A stretch of DNA of 64,000 nucleotides. It comes from Acetobacter ghanensis (GTDB lineage Bacteria > Pseudomonadota > Alphaproteobacteria > Acetobacterales > Acetobacteraceae). Shown here in pieces: positions 48,982-57,460 of this stretch (the first letter of the stretch is position 1; the number at the start of each line of letters is the position of its first letter). The notes beneath the pieces were generated by a model that saw nothing but the letters and a program-made list of their open reading frames with translations, had not been told where the DNA came from and ran no database searches. Made by a program: the position numbers and the translations under genes. Location: the NCBI RefSeq assembly GCF_001499675.1, contig NZ_LN609302.1:182953-246952 (forward strand), in the 5' to 3' direction.

Positions 48982-50608
48982 TCAGAAAGTGATGCTGGAA
49001 TGGAGGCCGAAGATGGCCTCGTTACCAATGCGCTTGGTGCCGGTCCAGTCGGCCACACCGCCCGAAGGGTTCCACACATACTGGAAGTCCGGCTGCATGA
49101 CCCACCACGGCATGACCTGCGCCTGGTAGGTAACTTCCAGATGGTTTTCATTCCCCTGCGCGTGGGAGCCGGAGTCGCGGTCAAACTGGCGCTGGCCGTA
49201 GGACGCACGGCCAATGCCCCAGCCCACGCCCACCGTGTCATTATCCCGCCCCTTGAAAGGGGCCTTGAGGTTAATGCCCGCATCCACGGCAAAGCTGATC
49301 AGGTTGCGGTCCCCTCCGTTCCCCGTGGCGCGCGCAAACACACCCACTGACTGGGGAGACTGGAGCGAGGGCCGCCAGATCATCTGGTCAATAATACCGT
49401 ACACCATCCAGTTGCCCCGGTCCCAGCGCGGGGTCAGGTCCCGTTCGGACCCGCCATTTGCGACCGCAGCCCCCAGCGAACCACCGTTCTTGTTGTAGCG
49501 GTAGTCTGCAAACTTGGCCGTGTCATAATACCCGCCCAGTTTGTAAATGCCCGGCAGGCCGGGGTCTTTGGTGACCTTGGACATATCCTCGGGCTGGGGG
49601 TTGATGGCGTATTGCAGCTCGGTCATCAGCAACGACCCCGTGCCCATGTTGAACTGGGTGCCCAGAGGCGTTGTTGTTGGCGTTCTGGCTGGTCGGGTCA
49701 TTGCTGGACCCGCTGATGGAACCGGTTGCCTGCTGGATGGGCAGGGAGTTGTAGCGGTTGCCCGGCGGGTTATCATCGGCCGCGGCGAACATGACGGTAA
49801 ACTGGTCCGTAGGCCGGTAGCGGATGCGGATGGCGGGGGAGGCCAGCGGCCATGAGGGCCCACCCCCATACAGGTTGACCGATGGGGCCATGGGCCAGCC
49901 AAAATTGGAGTTGAGGTAAAGGCTGCCGTAATCGCTAATCAGGAATTCGGTATCCAGATCCTGCTGCCCGACCTTGACGTCCAGCTTACCGTCCAGGAAG
50001 GACTGCTGGTACCACAGTTCGAACAGGCGGGTGGAGCGGTCGGCCTCGAACCCGGAGGCCGGGTTGAACACGCCCAGATGATCCTGTGAGATCGAGCGCC
50101 CACGCAGCTGGAGTGCGCTGATGTTGAAGATCCCGCCCTTGAGGCCGATGAGCTTTTCCAGATCCACGGTCAGGGTTGGCATGGTCATGCCGTCATAGGC
50201 GGGGCCGGTGCCCGAGCCATTTGCCCCATCGGCAGAGGATGCTGTGCCGCCTGTGGTGTTGCCCCACAGTTCGTCCACTTCCTGAATGTCAAAGGTAATG
50301 CCGTGGCGGGCCATCCAGTCGCGCGCACCCCACATATTGCCCAGCAGGTGGTCGCTCATATCGGGGTGGTCATCATCGGGTTTGGCCGCAGCGGCTTCTG
50401 CCGCGCGCATACTGTCACGCACCGTGGCCGGGTCTACTTCCGAAACCAGCGGGCCAGAATTGCCCATGCGTCGCCGGTCCTGCTCCAGCTGTGTCTCCGC
50501 ATTCTGCGCAAAGGCAGTGGCTGGGAGCATCATGCCCGCAACGGTAACGGACTGGCACAACAGGGCAAGACGCCACCGTAGACCATGTGTTTTACGTAAA
50601 AAGATCAT
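48982..50608 (-). CDS. OprB-type outer-membrane porin, copy 2, one frameshift
   Basis: Same mature sequence as copy 1 but a different signal peptide (MIFLRKTHGLRWRLALLCQS to LPATAFAQ). It carries the same one-base G insertion (at about 49664-49668, complement CCC) as copy 1 but not copy 1's second insertion, so the C-terminal part is intact to GLHSSITF. Removing one base gives 541 residues. It lies between a cobalamin riboswitch and cbtBA on the same strand, suggesting a B12- or cobalt-related porin. Substrate of OprB-like porins is often glucose or other sugars, so a role in metal or cobalamin passage is inference. Confidence 0.8.
48984..50520 (-). repeat. Inverted repeat, right arm (OprB copy 2)
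   Basis: Reverse complement of 46167-47704. The two arms flank a 1.28 kb spacer holding the terminator, cbtA and cbtB. Identity is highest in the centre and lower at both ends, which is the pattern left by gene conversion. Confidence 0.9.
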
Positions 50609-50743
50609 TGAATTGTGTGCCTGTTTTTCCAACCCTGAGCGGGTTTGCGTTTGAAGAAATGCGCGTGTGGAAAAAAGGCTGTCAGACACAAAGAAACATA
50701 AGCGACCATCCACCTCCGGCACCCCCGTCCGGCGATCAAGATA

Positions 50744-50940
50744 TGAGCGGCAACGGCAGGTCTCCTGACTTGCGGATCAACGCATCTGGTCCAACCTTCC
50801 CGGTTGCCGGGCAACCAGTGGCAGCGGCGCTTGGAAGCCGCTCGGACCAGAGACTCTCCGCCTACAGTTGCGGGGGCAGTTGCCGACTGGTCTCCCAAAC
50901 GGGAGCATACGGCATTCCCTTTTATTCCGCTTGCGCGGGA
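50744..50940 (-). ncRNA. Cobalamin (adenosylcobalamin-class) riboswitch
   Basis: Read on the minus strand, the conserved blocks appear in order: AAAAGGGAATGCCG, GCCCCCGCAACTG with GGCGGAGAG, the GCCACTGG core, GGGAAGG, and the B12 box AAGTCAGGAGACCTGCC near 50758-50774. It lies about 140 bases upstream of OprB copy 2 and should lower expression of OprB-cbtB-cbtA when cobalamin is plentiful. The intervening 135 bases contain no gene. Confidence 0.93.
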
Positions 50941-51124
50941 CCGTTGGCTATAATGGGTGCGCAATACCCCATGTTTCTGGTGCTTTGCAACGCAAAAACC
51001 TACTCCGCGCGCCGCACCATCCGGCATGGCAGGCAGGTAGAGCGGGGCCAGACCTTGCTTTTTGGGGCGTTTGGCCTCCAATGGCGTGCCAGCAACCCCA
51101 ACCGTGCAACGTACCCGCCCCGTT

Positions 51125-52075
51125 ATGGACCCACGCTACCGTATTCCTCCCCTGTCCGCGCTGAACGCCTTTGTCGCCTTTGCCCGCACGGGTGGCATCC
51201 GACGGGCGGCCACGGAGTTGCGCGTGGACCATGCGGCCATCAGCCGCCACATTCGCGACCTTGAACTCTCGCTCGGCATTACCCTGCGGGACAAGGCCAC
51301 CGGAAGCCTGACACAGGCGGGCCACACCTATTACGACCGCATAGCCCCCCTGCTGGACGGGCTGGCTACCGCCACGGCAGACATGCGTAACCGCGTGGCC
51401 CCACTTACGGTGACCTGCGCGCATGGGTTTGCCTACCACTGGCTGCTGCCCCGGCTCTATGCTTTTCGCAAATCGCACCCCCATATGGAGGTGCTGCTTC
51501 GCTCGGTGGATGCCAGCGCGGCTTTCCATGTGAGCGGGGTGGAATCCACCAACCATGCCCAGATCGGCTACGTGCGTGATGGGAGCACAACGCCAGAACC
51601 GCGCGCCGTCCGCCACATGGCCATAGCCCGGCCGCCGGTTTTTCCCGTAGCGTCCCCCGCATGTATCCAAACCCTTGGTGGCCAGCCCCGCACCACGGAA
51701 GACCTGCTGGACGCCCCTCTGCTGCATGAGGAGGACGATACGGAATGGCGGCGCTGGTTTGCGGCGCAGGGCGTTCATGCCTCCGTCATTCCCACAGCGG
51801 GCAGGCTGTGGCAGGCCCACATTACGCTGGCTGCCGCCCGTGCGGGCGAAGGCATAGCCTTGGGCAACCCGTTTTTGCTGGGGGATGACCTGCTGACCGG
51901 GCGGCTGGTGCGCGTGCAACCCACCCAGACCCCCCTTAAGGAAGCTCCGCTGGGCGCCTACGTGCTGCGCGCCTCCGAACAAATATGGGAAAAACCCTCC
52001 CTGCGCACCTTCCGCAACTGGCTGATGGAACAGGTGGAGCAGGATGAAGACGCCACGCGCCTCCCCCCGCCCTGA
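51125..52075 (+). CDS. LysR family transcriptional regulator (GcvA-like)
   Basis: 316 residues from ATG 51125. The N-terminal HTH is LSALNAFVAFARTGGIRRAATELRVDHAAISRHIRDLELSLG, the GcvA-type pattern PLSALxAF. The effector domain is less conserved and the C-terminus is polar. It precedes an aminotransferase gene on the same strand by 163 bases and may regulate it; there is no direct evidence. Divergent from the cobalamin riboswitch promoter region. Confidence 0.88.
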   Translation: MDPRYRIPPLSALNAFVAFARTGGIRRAATELRVDHAAISRHIRDLELSLGITLRDKATGSLTQAGHTYYDRIAPLLDGLATATADMRNRVAPLTVTCAHGFAYHWLLPRLYAFRKSHPHMEVLLRSVDASAAFHVSGVESTNHAQIGYVRDGSTTPEPRAVRHMAIARPPVFPVASPACIQTLGGQPRTTEDLLDAPLLHEEDDTEWRRWFAAQGVHASVIPTAGRLWQAHITLAAARAGEGIALGNPFLLGDDLLTGRLVRVQPTQTPLKEAPLGAYVLRASEQIWEKPSLRTFRNWLMEQVEQDEDATRLPPP

Positions 52076-52238
52076 CCCGGCTTTTACACCCGGTAGTGGG
52101 GTGTTGTTTTCTGGTCACCACCTACGCACCAAAAAATCGCCTCCCATCACACAATAAAAACACTTACGGAACGACCATGCCTGTCTGGCCCAGCCAACGG
52201 CCTGACCACATGACGCAATACCCGGAGCCAAACCTGAA

Positions 52239-53525
52239 ATGAGCACCACAAACAAAGACCTTCTGGCCCGCCGCCACAACGCCGTGCCGCGCGGTGTTGC
52301 CACCTCCACCCCCGTTTTTGCCGACCGGGCCGAAAACGCGGAGCTGTGGGATGTGGAAGGCCGCCGCTACGTTGACTTTGCAGGCGGCATTGCCGTGCTG
52401 AACGTGGGCCACCGCCACCCCAAGGTGATGGCCGCAGTGCAGAAGCAGCTTGAACGCTTTACGCACACGGCTTTTCAGGTTTCGGCTTACGAATCCTACA
52501 TTGAACTGGCCGAAAAGCTGAACGCCCGCGCGCCCTTCTCCGGCCCGGCCAAGACCATTTTCTTCACCACCGGTGGGGAAGCGACCGAAAACGCGGTCAA
52601 GATTGCCCGTGCTGCCACCGGCCGCAATGGCGTCATTGCCTTTTGCGGTGGGTTCCACGGCCGCACGCTGCTGGCTTCGGCCATGACCGGCAAGGTCCTG
52701 CCTTACAAGGCACCGTTTGGCACGCTGCCGGGCGAAGTGTACCACATCCCCTTCCCCGACCATGACATTACGGTGGAAGACAGCCTGAAGATGCTGCACT
52801 TCCTGTTTGCTGCCGATATTGCACCCAGCAACGTGGCTGCCATTATTATTGAACCCGTGCAGGGCGAAGGCGGGTTCCGCGTGGCTCCCACAGCACTGCT
52901 CAAGCACCTGCGCGCCCTGTGCGACCAGCACGGCATTAAACTGATCGCCGATGAAGTGCAGAGCGGCTTTGGCCGTACCGGCAAGCTGTTTGGCATTGAA
53001 CACTCCGGCGTGGAACCGGACCTAATCTCCGTTGCCAAGTCCCTTGCTGGCGGCATGCCGCTCTCTGGCGTTATTGGCCGTGCGGACCTGATGGACAGCG
53101 TACCCCCCGGCGGGCTGGGTGGCACCTACGCTGGCGCACCGCTTGCCTGCGCAGCAGCCCTTGCCGTGCTGGATGTGATTGACGAAGAAAAACTGCTCGA
53201 CCGCGCCAACGCCATGGGCGAACGCCTGAAGGCCCGCATTACCGGCTGGCACAAGCGCACGGACCTGCTGCCCGTAAGCATGCCACGCGGGCTGGGTGCG
53301 ATGATCGCCTTTGACATTCTGGAACGCCATGCAGGTGTTGAACAGCGCGCAGGCTTTGCCTCCAAACTGTGCGCCAAAGCGTGCGAAAAAGGGCTGATCC
53401 TGCTGGCCTGCGGCGTGCAGGGCGCAACCATCCGCATTCTGACCCCGCTGACCGCATCCGACGCGCTGCTGGATGAAGGGCTGGATATTATTGAGCAGAT
53501 TCTGGTGGAAGAAGCCAAAGCCTGA
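52239..53525 (+). CDS. gabT: 4-aminobutyrate (omega-amino acid) aminotransferase, class III
   Basis: PLP-dependent transaminase of 428 residues. RYVDFAGGIAVLNVGHRHPKV, FFTTGGEATENAVKIARAATGR, FCGGFHGRTLLASAMTGK, IIIEPVQGEGGFRVAP, IADEVQSGFGRTGKLFGIEHSGVEPDLISVAKSLAGGMPLSGVIG (PLP lysine in SVAKSLAGG) and GGTYAGAPLACAAALAVLDV match GabT closely. GABA is the likely donor, forming succinate semialdehyde. No succinate-semialdehyde dehydrogenase gene is adjacent. Confidence 0.92.
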   Translation: MSTTNKDLLARRHNAVPRGVATSTPVFADRAENAELWDVEGRRYVDFAGGIAVLNVGHRHPKVMAAVQKQLERFTHTAFQVSAYESYIELAEKLNARAPFSGPAKTIFFTTGGEATENAVKIARAATGRNGVIAFCGGFHGRTLLASAMTGKVLPYKAPFGTLPGEVYHIPFPDHDITVEDSLKMLHFLFAADIAPSNVAAIIIEPVQGEGGFRVAPTALLKHLRALCDQHGIKLIADEVQSGFGRTGKLFGIEHSGVEPDLISVAKSLAGGMPLSGVIGRADLMDSVPPGGLGGTYAGAPLACAAALAVLDVIDEEKLLDRANAMGERLKARITGWHKRTDLLPVSMPRGLGAMIAFDILERHAGVEQRAGFASKLCAKACEKGLILLACGVQGATIRILTPLTASDALLDEGLDIIEQILVEEAKA

Positions 53526-53555
53526 TCTCCCAGCCTCTACGGCATAGGCAACATC

Positions 53556-53588
53556 AAGGGCGGCTCCCCTGTGGGAGTCGCCTTTTTT
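53556..53588 (+). terminator. Intrinsic terminator of gabT
   Basis: AAGGGCGGCTCCC pairs with GGGAGTCGCCTT (one G-T pair and one bulge), loop CTGT, T6 tail. Confidence 0.85.
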
Positions 53589-54175
53589 AATGAGCGACAC
53601 GGGGCAAAATTCCTGCAAAATGCCGTGCCGTCATAGTCAGGCCATGATTAGCCCCTAACCTTAAAAAAGATTTTAAGCTCAGAAGAGGGGCGCAGGATGA
53701 CTGCTTTTGAAGCCTACTGGCGGGCCTTGCTCACCAGACTGACCACGTTACGCACAACACGCCGCGCGTTCTGGTGGCCACGCAACGCGGGTCATTGATA
53801 CACTCAGGGTGCATGCACCTGCCCCCTGCGGCCAGCACCATGTCCGCCGATGTTCTCCCCAGTGGGGAACCAGAACACATACGCAGAAAAACGAAAAATC
53901 TGTTTATATAAATTATACTTTTCGATTTATAAAATATAGAAATCCCATACTCGCCTGCTCCGGCATAGACCTTGGCCATCCGGGCTACCGACCCAACAAA
54001 ACGGCCTTGCACGCCATATGTCCGAATTTGCAAAATTTCTGTTATATCAGCGGCAATGTCACACCATGGTGCCATTCCGCCACACCCCTAAACCGCGCAT
54101 CGGGCATGAGTGATAAAGATTGACATTTTCCGCGCACAGGCACGAAAATACCGACGTTTTTTAATTCATTAGATA
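53589..54175. other. Gene-poor, partly AT-rich interval
   Basis: About 590 bases without a recognised gene. A notably AT-rich stretch lies near 53885-53950, in contrast to the surrounding GC-rich DNA. A possible 33-residue frame is listed separately. No tRNA, attachment site or repeat was recognised. Confidence 0.5.
53697..53798 (+). CDS. Possible small protein, 33 residues
   Basis: ATG 53697 follows GAGGGGCGCAGG and opens a frame of 33 codons with a strongly basic, Trp-containing product (TRLTTLRTTRRAFWWPRN in its middle). No family is recognised. The ribosome-site-like sequence and codon use are suggestive but weak. Confidence 0.3.
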   Translation: MTAFEAYWRALLTRLTTLRTTRRAFWWPRNAGH

Positions 54176-54190
54176 ATGGGACATCACTCA

Positions 54191-54490
54191 ATGTCTTCTT
54201 CCATTTCAAGCCTGAGCGGCAGCAGTGCTGTAAGCAGCCTGTTTGGCACGTCTTCTTCGACCAGCTCCTCATCCAGCTCTTCTACTTCCGGTAGCAGCGG
54301 CTCCTCCTCCTCTTCTTCCTCCACGACCACCAGCCAGGTGTTCAACAGCGATGGGTCCATCACCACCATCGTGAAGAATGCAAGCGGGGACATCCTGTCC
54401 GAAACCACCACGGGCGGTTCTTCCAACTCTTCTGGTTCTGCTTCCGATTCTGCTCAGAACGACACCAGCGGTCTGGACATGCTGGCCTAA
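54191..54490 (+). CDS. Small serine-rich low-complexity protein
   Basis: 99 residues from ATG 54191 (an in-frame ATG at 54176 would add five). About residues 10-55 are almost entirely Ser, Thr and Gly, followed by SQVFNSDGSITTIVKNASGDILSETTTGG, which resembles a beta-hairpin segment, and a second Ser-rich stretch ending TSGLDMLA. No signal peptide or membrane segment. Function unknown; a strong terminator follows. The frame and codon usage look real but expression is unproven. Confidence 0.6.
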   Translation: MSSSISSLSGSSAVSSLFGTSSSTSSSSSSSTSGSSGSSSSSSSTTTSQVFNSDGSITTIVKNASGDILSETTTGGSSNSSGSASDSAQNDTSGLDMLA

Positions 54491-54527
54491 TCGGCTGCCT
54501 GCCCACACAACTGGCTGATTACAGCAC

Positions 54528-54565
54528 AAAAAACCCCGCCTCCGGTCAGGATGGCGGGTTTTTTG
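54528..54565. terminator. Bidirectional intrinsic terminator
   Basis: AAAAAACCCCGCC (54528-54540) and GGCGGGTTTTTT (54553-54564) form a 6-bp stem with A and T runs on either side. It separates the Ser-rich gene (+) from the repeat protein gene (-). Confidence 0.85.
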
Positions 54566-54581
54566 TAAGAACCGCGACGAC

Positions 54582-55037
54582 TTATTTGTTGTCGTCAGTC
54601 AGGCCGTTGTGGATGTCATGCCCAACGGCGCTGCCCGTATTGCCAATTTTTTTGCCAGTACGTTCACCCCAGTTGCCAACGTCATGCGCTGCGCCGGTGG
54701 TGCCGGATTTGGTTTTATCCCATGCTTCGGACGTACCAGACTTGGTCTTGTCCCATACCTTGGCGCTACCGGACTTTGTTTTGTCCCACGCCTTGTCTGT
54801 TCCGGTTTTAGTTTTGTCCCAGACTTTTTCCGAGCCTGTTTTGGTTTTATCCCATGCCTCGGACGTGCCGGATTTGGTCTTGTCCCACGCTTTTTCTGTG
54901 CCCTGACGGGTGGAATCCCATGCTTTGGTCAACGCACCCTGTTCTTCCGCGTGTGCGGGAGCAGCAGGAAGGCTTACAGCAAATACAGCGGCACCCACCA
55001 TGGTCATCAGTGCAGTAGCAAACGACTGTTTGGTCAT
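54582..55037 (-). CDS. Periplasmic repeat protein with seven 11-residue units
   Basis: 151 residues from ATG 55037: a signal peptide (ending PAAPAHAEE, about residue 31), then seven consecutive 11-residue repeats of the form x-x-WDKTK-(S/T)-G-(T/S), and a C-terminal part with GNWGERTGKKIGNTGSAVGHDIHNG. The repeats are amphipathic with one Trp and four charged residues per unit, reminiscent of LEA-like or apolipoprotein-like helices. Family not recognised; function unknown. A cell-envelope or stress-protective role is only a guess. Confidence 0.8.
   Translation of the reverse strand: MTKQSFATALMTMVGAAVFAVSLPAAPAHAEEQGALTKAWDSTRQGTEKAWDKTKSGTSEAWDKTKTGSEKVWDKTKTGTDKAWDKTKSGSAKVWDKTKSGTSEAWDKTKSGTTGAAHDVGNWGERTGKKIGNTGSAVGHDIHNGLTDDNK
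54709..54930 (-). repeat. 33-bp tandem repeats in the repeat protein gene
   Basis: The TCCCA motif (complement of the Trp-Asp codons) recurs at 54718, 54751, 54784, 54817, 54850, 54883 and 54916, an exact 33-base period seven times. Individual units differ at several positions, so the array is not freshly amplified, but the spacing has been kept perfectly. Confidence 0.95.
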
Positions 55038-55126
55038 TGGGCCTATCCTTCTCAAATATCTTGTCACGTCTTCTGTTACATGGGTGTGCAATGGCTTTGT
55101 GGCAAATATAAGCCGCCAATCTGTAA

Positions 55127-55612
55127 TCAGAGTGGCGCTTCAGCCCCCGGCAGGCTGTCCAGCGCTGCCTGTAGAATGTAGGCGGCGGCCAGCCTGTCCA
55201 CCATCTCGGCCCGCTTCCCGCGGGACATATCCGCTTCCTGAATAAGCATCCGGTTAACTGCGGAGGAGGAGAGGCGCTCATCCCACAGGCAGGCGGGCAG
55301 TCCCGTCTGTTCGGACAAAGCCAGTGTCCAGTCCCGGCTGGCCTGCGCTGCCGGTCCAAACGACCCATCGAGCGAGAGGGGAACCCCCACCACAAGCCCG
55401 GCCACCTCATGCTCCTGCGCCACGGCACGAATAAGGGTTACCATCTGCCCCAGCTTGCCGCGCTTTACGGTCTGGAAGGGGGACGCCACCATACGGGACA
55501 CATCAGACAGGGCCAGCCCCACCTGTTTGCGCCCGGGGTCTATGCCCAGCAGGCGGGCATGTCTGGGCAGGGTGGCAGCTAATTGGGGAAGAGTGAGAAG
55601 AGTCATGCCCAT
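55127..55612 (-). CDS. ruvX: Putative Holliday junction resolvase YqgF/RuvX
   Basis: 161 residues with RLLGIDPGRKQVGLALSD (RNase-H fold, first catalytic Asp), GLVVGVPLSLDGSFGPAAQ, WDERLSSSAVNRML (second acidic site) and MVDRLAAAYILQAALD (third). Known for roles in 16S rRNA end processing and recombination. Divergent from gatC. Confidence 0.92.
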   Translation of the reverse strand: MGMTLLTLPQLAATLPRHARLLGIDPGRKQVGLALSDVSRMVASPFQTVKRGKLGQMVTLIRAVAQEHEVAGLVVGVPLSLDGSFGPAAQASRDWTLALSEQTGLPACLWDERLSSSAVNRMLIQEADMSRGKRAEMVDRLAAAYILQAALDSLPGAEAPL

Positions 55613-55685
55613 GGTATGTTGCCTTCCGCGCGATTATGCTAGGTGCAATTCTCTATTCAGACTGAAGAAAGAGGGGCCCACTCTC

Positions 55686-55973
55686 ATGTCGCTAGACCTT
55701 GCGACCACCCGACGCATCGCAAAACTGGCCCGTATAGGGCTTGAGGAAAACGAGCTTGAGGCCACGCGCCAGAAGCTGAACGGTATTCTGGGCTGGATTG
55801 ACCAGCTTGCCGAGGTAGATGTTACGGGTGTGCCGCCCATGGTGGGAACGGAAACAGAAACCCTGCGCCAGCGTGAAGACAAGGTGACCGACGGCAACTG
55901 CCGCGATGCCCTGCTTGCCTGCGCACCAGAAACATCTGGCCCCTTTTATACCGTACCCAAGGTGGTGGAATAA
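55686..55973 (+). CDS. gatC: Asp/Glu-tRNA amidotransferase subunit C
   Basis: 95 residues: [53 protein letters not shown] matches GatC. ATG 55686 chosen since the family N-terminus begins there. GatC stabilises GatA in the GatCAB complex that forms Gln-tRNA or Asn-tRNA. Stop overlaps gatA start (TAATG). Confidence 0.93.
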   Translation: MSLDLATTRRIAKLARIGLEENELEATRQKLNGILGWIDQLAEVDVTGVPPMVGTETETLRQREDKVTDGNCRDALLACAPETSGPFYTVPKVVE

Positions 55974-57460
55974 TGCTGACCGGTCTAACCCTAACCGAAG
56001 CCCGTGCAGGGCTTGCCGCCCGCAAGTTTTCCGCGCGGGAGCTGGCACAGGCTCATCTGGACGCCATTGGCCGCCTGAACACCGCCCTTAACGCCTACAT
56101 TACCGTCCTGCCCGAAGCCGACGTACTGGCCAGCGCGGACGCAGCCGATGCCCGCTACGCAGCAGGTACGGCTGGCATTATGGATGGCCTGCCCATTGGC
56201 GTAAAAGACCTGTTCTGCACCAAGGGCGTACGCACCACGGCCGCAAGCAAGATGCTGGCCGACTTTGTGCCCCCGTATGAGAGCACGGTAACCGCCAACC
56301 TGCTGAACGCAGGCGCTGTGTTCCTTGGCAAGACCAATCTGGACGAGTTCGCCATGGGCTCGGCCAACATCAACTCTGCCTTTGGCCCGGCCACAAACCC
56401 GTGGAAGCGCAAAGGCGACGAGGCAACCGCCCTTGTGCCCGGTGGCTCCTCCGGCGGGTCCTCCGCTGCTGTTGCCGCTGGTATGGCACTGGCCGCAACG
56501 GGGACCGATACGGGTGGCTCCATCCGCCAGCCCGCCGCCTATTGCGGTATTGTCGGCCTTAAGCCCACCTATGGCCGGTGCAGCCGCTGGGGCACCATTG
56601 CCTTTGCCAGCTCGCTGGACCAGGCAGGCCCAATGACCCGCAGCGTGGCCGATGCCGGGCTGATGCTGGAAGCCATGGCGGGTTTTGATGCCAAGGACAG
56701 CACAAGCTCCAACCGCCCCGTGCCCGAATTCCACAAAGCCGTGGGCAAAAGTGTTAAAGGCCTGCGCGTGGGCATTCCCGCAGAATACCGCGCACCCGGC
56801 CTGCCAGCCGAGGTTGTGGCCATGTGGGAACAGGGCATTGCGTGGCTGAAGGCCGCAGGCTGCGAGGTGGTGGATGTCTCCCTCCCCCACACACGCTACG
56901 GGCTGACCACCTACTACATTATTGCCCCGGCCGAATGCTCTTCCAACCTTGCACGATACGATGGCATCCGCTTTGGCCTGCGCAAGGATGCGCCAACACT
57001 GGATGGTGTGTACGAAGCCACCCGTGCCGCAGGCTTTGGGCAGGAAGTGCGCAACCGTATCCTCATGGGCACGTATGTTCTGTCCGCCGGGTATTACGAT
57101 GCGTATTACCTGAAGGCCCAGAAGGTCCGCACCCTGATCAAGCGTGACTTTGAAAACGCGTTTGAAAACGTGGACGTGCTGCTGACCCCCACCGCCCCGT
57201 CCGCCGCCTTTGCACAGGGCGAAAACATGGACGACCCGGTGCAGATGTACCTCAACGACATCTTTACCGTGCCTGCCAGCATGGCTGGCGTGCCAGCACT
57301 TTCTGTCCCTGTCGGGCTGGACGGTGCCGGGCTGCCACTTGGGCTACAGGTTATTGGCAAGCATTTTGATGAAGAAACCGTGCTGTCCATTGGCGGCGCG
57401 CTGGAAGCGGCGGCAGGCTTTACGCACACGCCGTCCGTACATGCGGGAGCAGGCGCATGA
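55973..57460 (+). CDS. gatA: Asp/Glu-tRNA amidotransferase subunit A
   Basis: 495-residue amidase that releases ammonia from glutamine. Amidase-signature residues: the catalytic Lys in [14 protein letters not shown], then [19 protein letters not shown], and the Gly/Ser-rich [15 protein letters not shown] and [24 protein letters not shown] containing the Ser-Ser pair. Overlaps gatB by four bases. Confidence 0.96.
   Translation: MLTGLTLTEARAGLAARKFSARELAQAHLDAIGRLNTALNAYITVLPEADVLASADAADARYAAGTAGIMDGLPIGVKDLFCTKGVRTTAASKMLADFVPPYESTVTANLLNAGAVFLGKTNLDEFAMGSANINSAFGPATNPWKRKGDEATALVPGGSSGGSSAAVAAGMALAATGTDTGGSIRQPAAYCGIVGLKPTYGRCSRWGTIAFASSLDQAGPMTRSVADAGLMLEAMAGFDAKDSTSSNRPVPEFHKAVGKSVKGLRVGIPAEYRAPGLPAEVVAMWEQGIAWLKAAGCEVVDVSLPHTRYGLTTYYIIAPAECSSNLARYDGIRFGLRKDAPTLDGVYEATRAAGFGQEVRNRILMGTYVLSAGYYDAYYLKAQKVRTLIKRDFENAFENVDVLLTPTAPSAAFAQGENMDDPVQMYLNDIFTVPASMAGVPALSVPVGLDGAGLPLGLQVIGKHFDEETVLSIGGALEAAAGFTHTPSVHAGAGA

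Noticed and set aside
53731..54123. Overlapping frames of 104-114 codons in the AT-rich gap
   Set aside because: No ribosome site, no domain character, strongly mixed composition and both strands open only by chance.
54709..54930. CRISPR array (33-base periodicity)
   Set aside because: The periodic units are in-frame codons of a single gene without unique spacers, and no cas genes are nearby.
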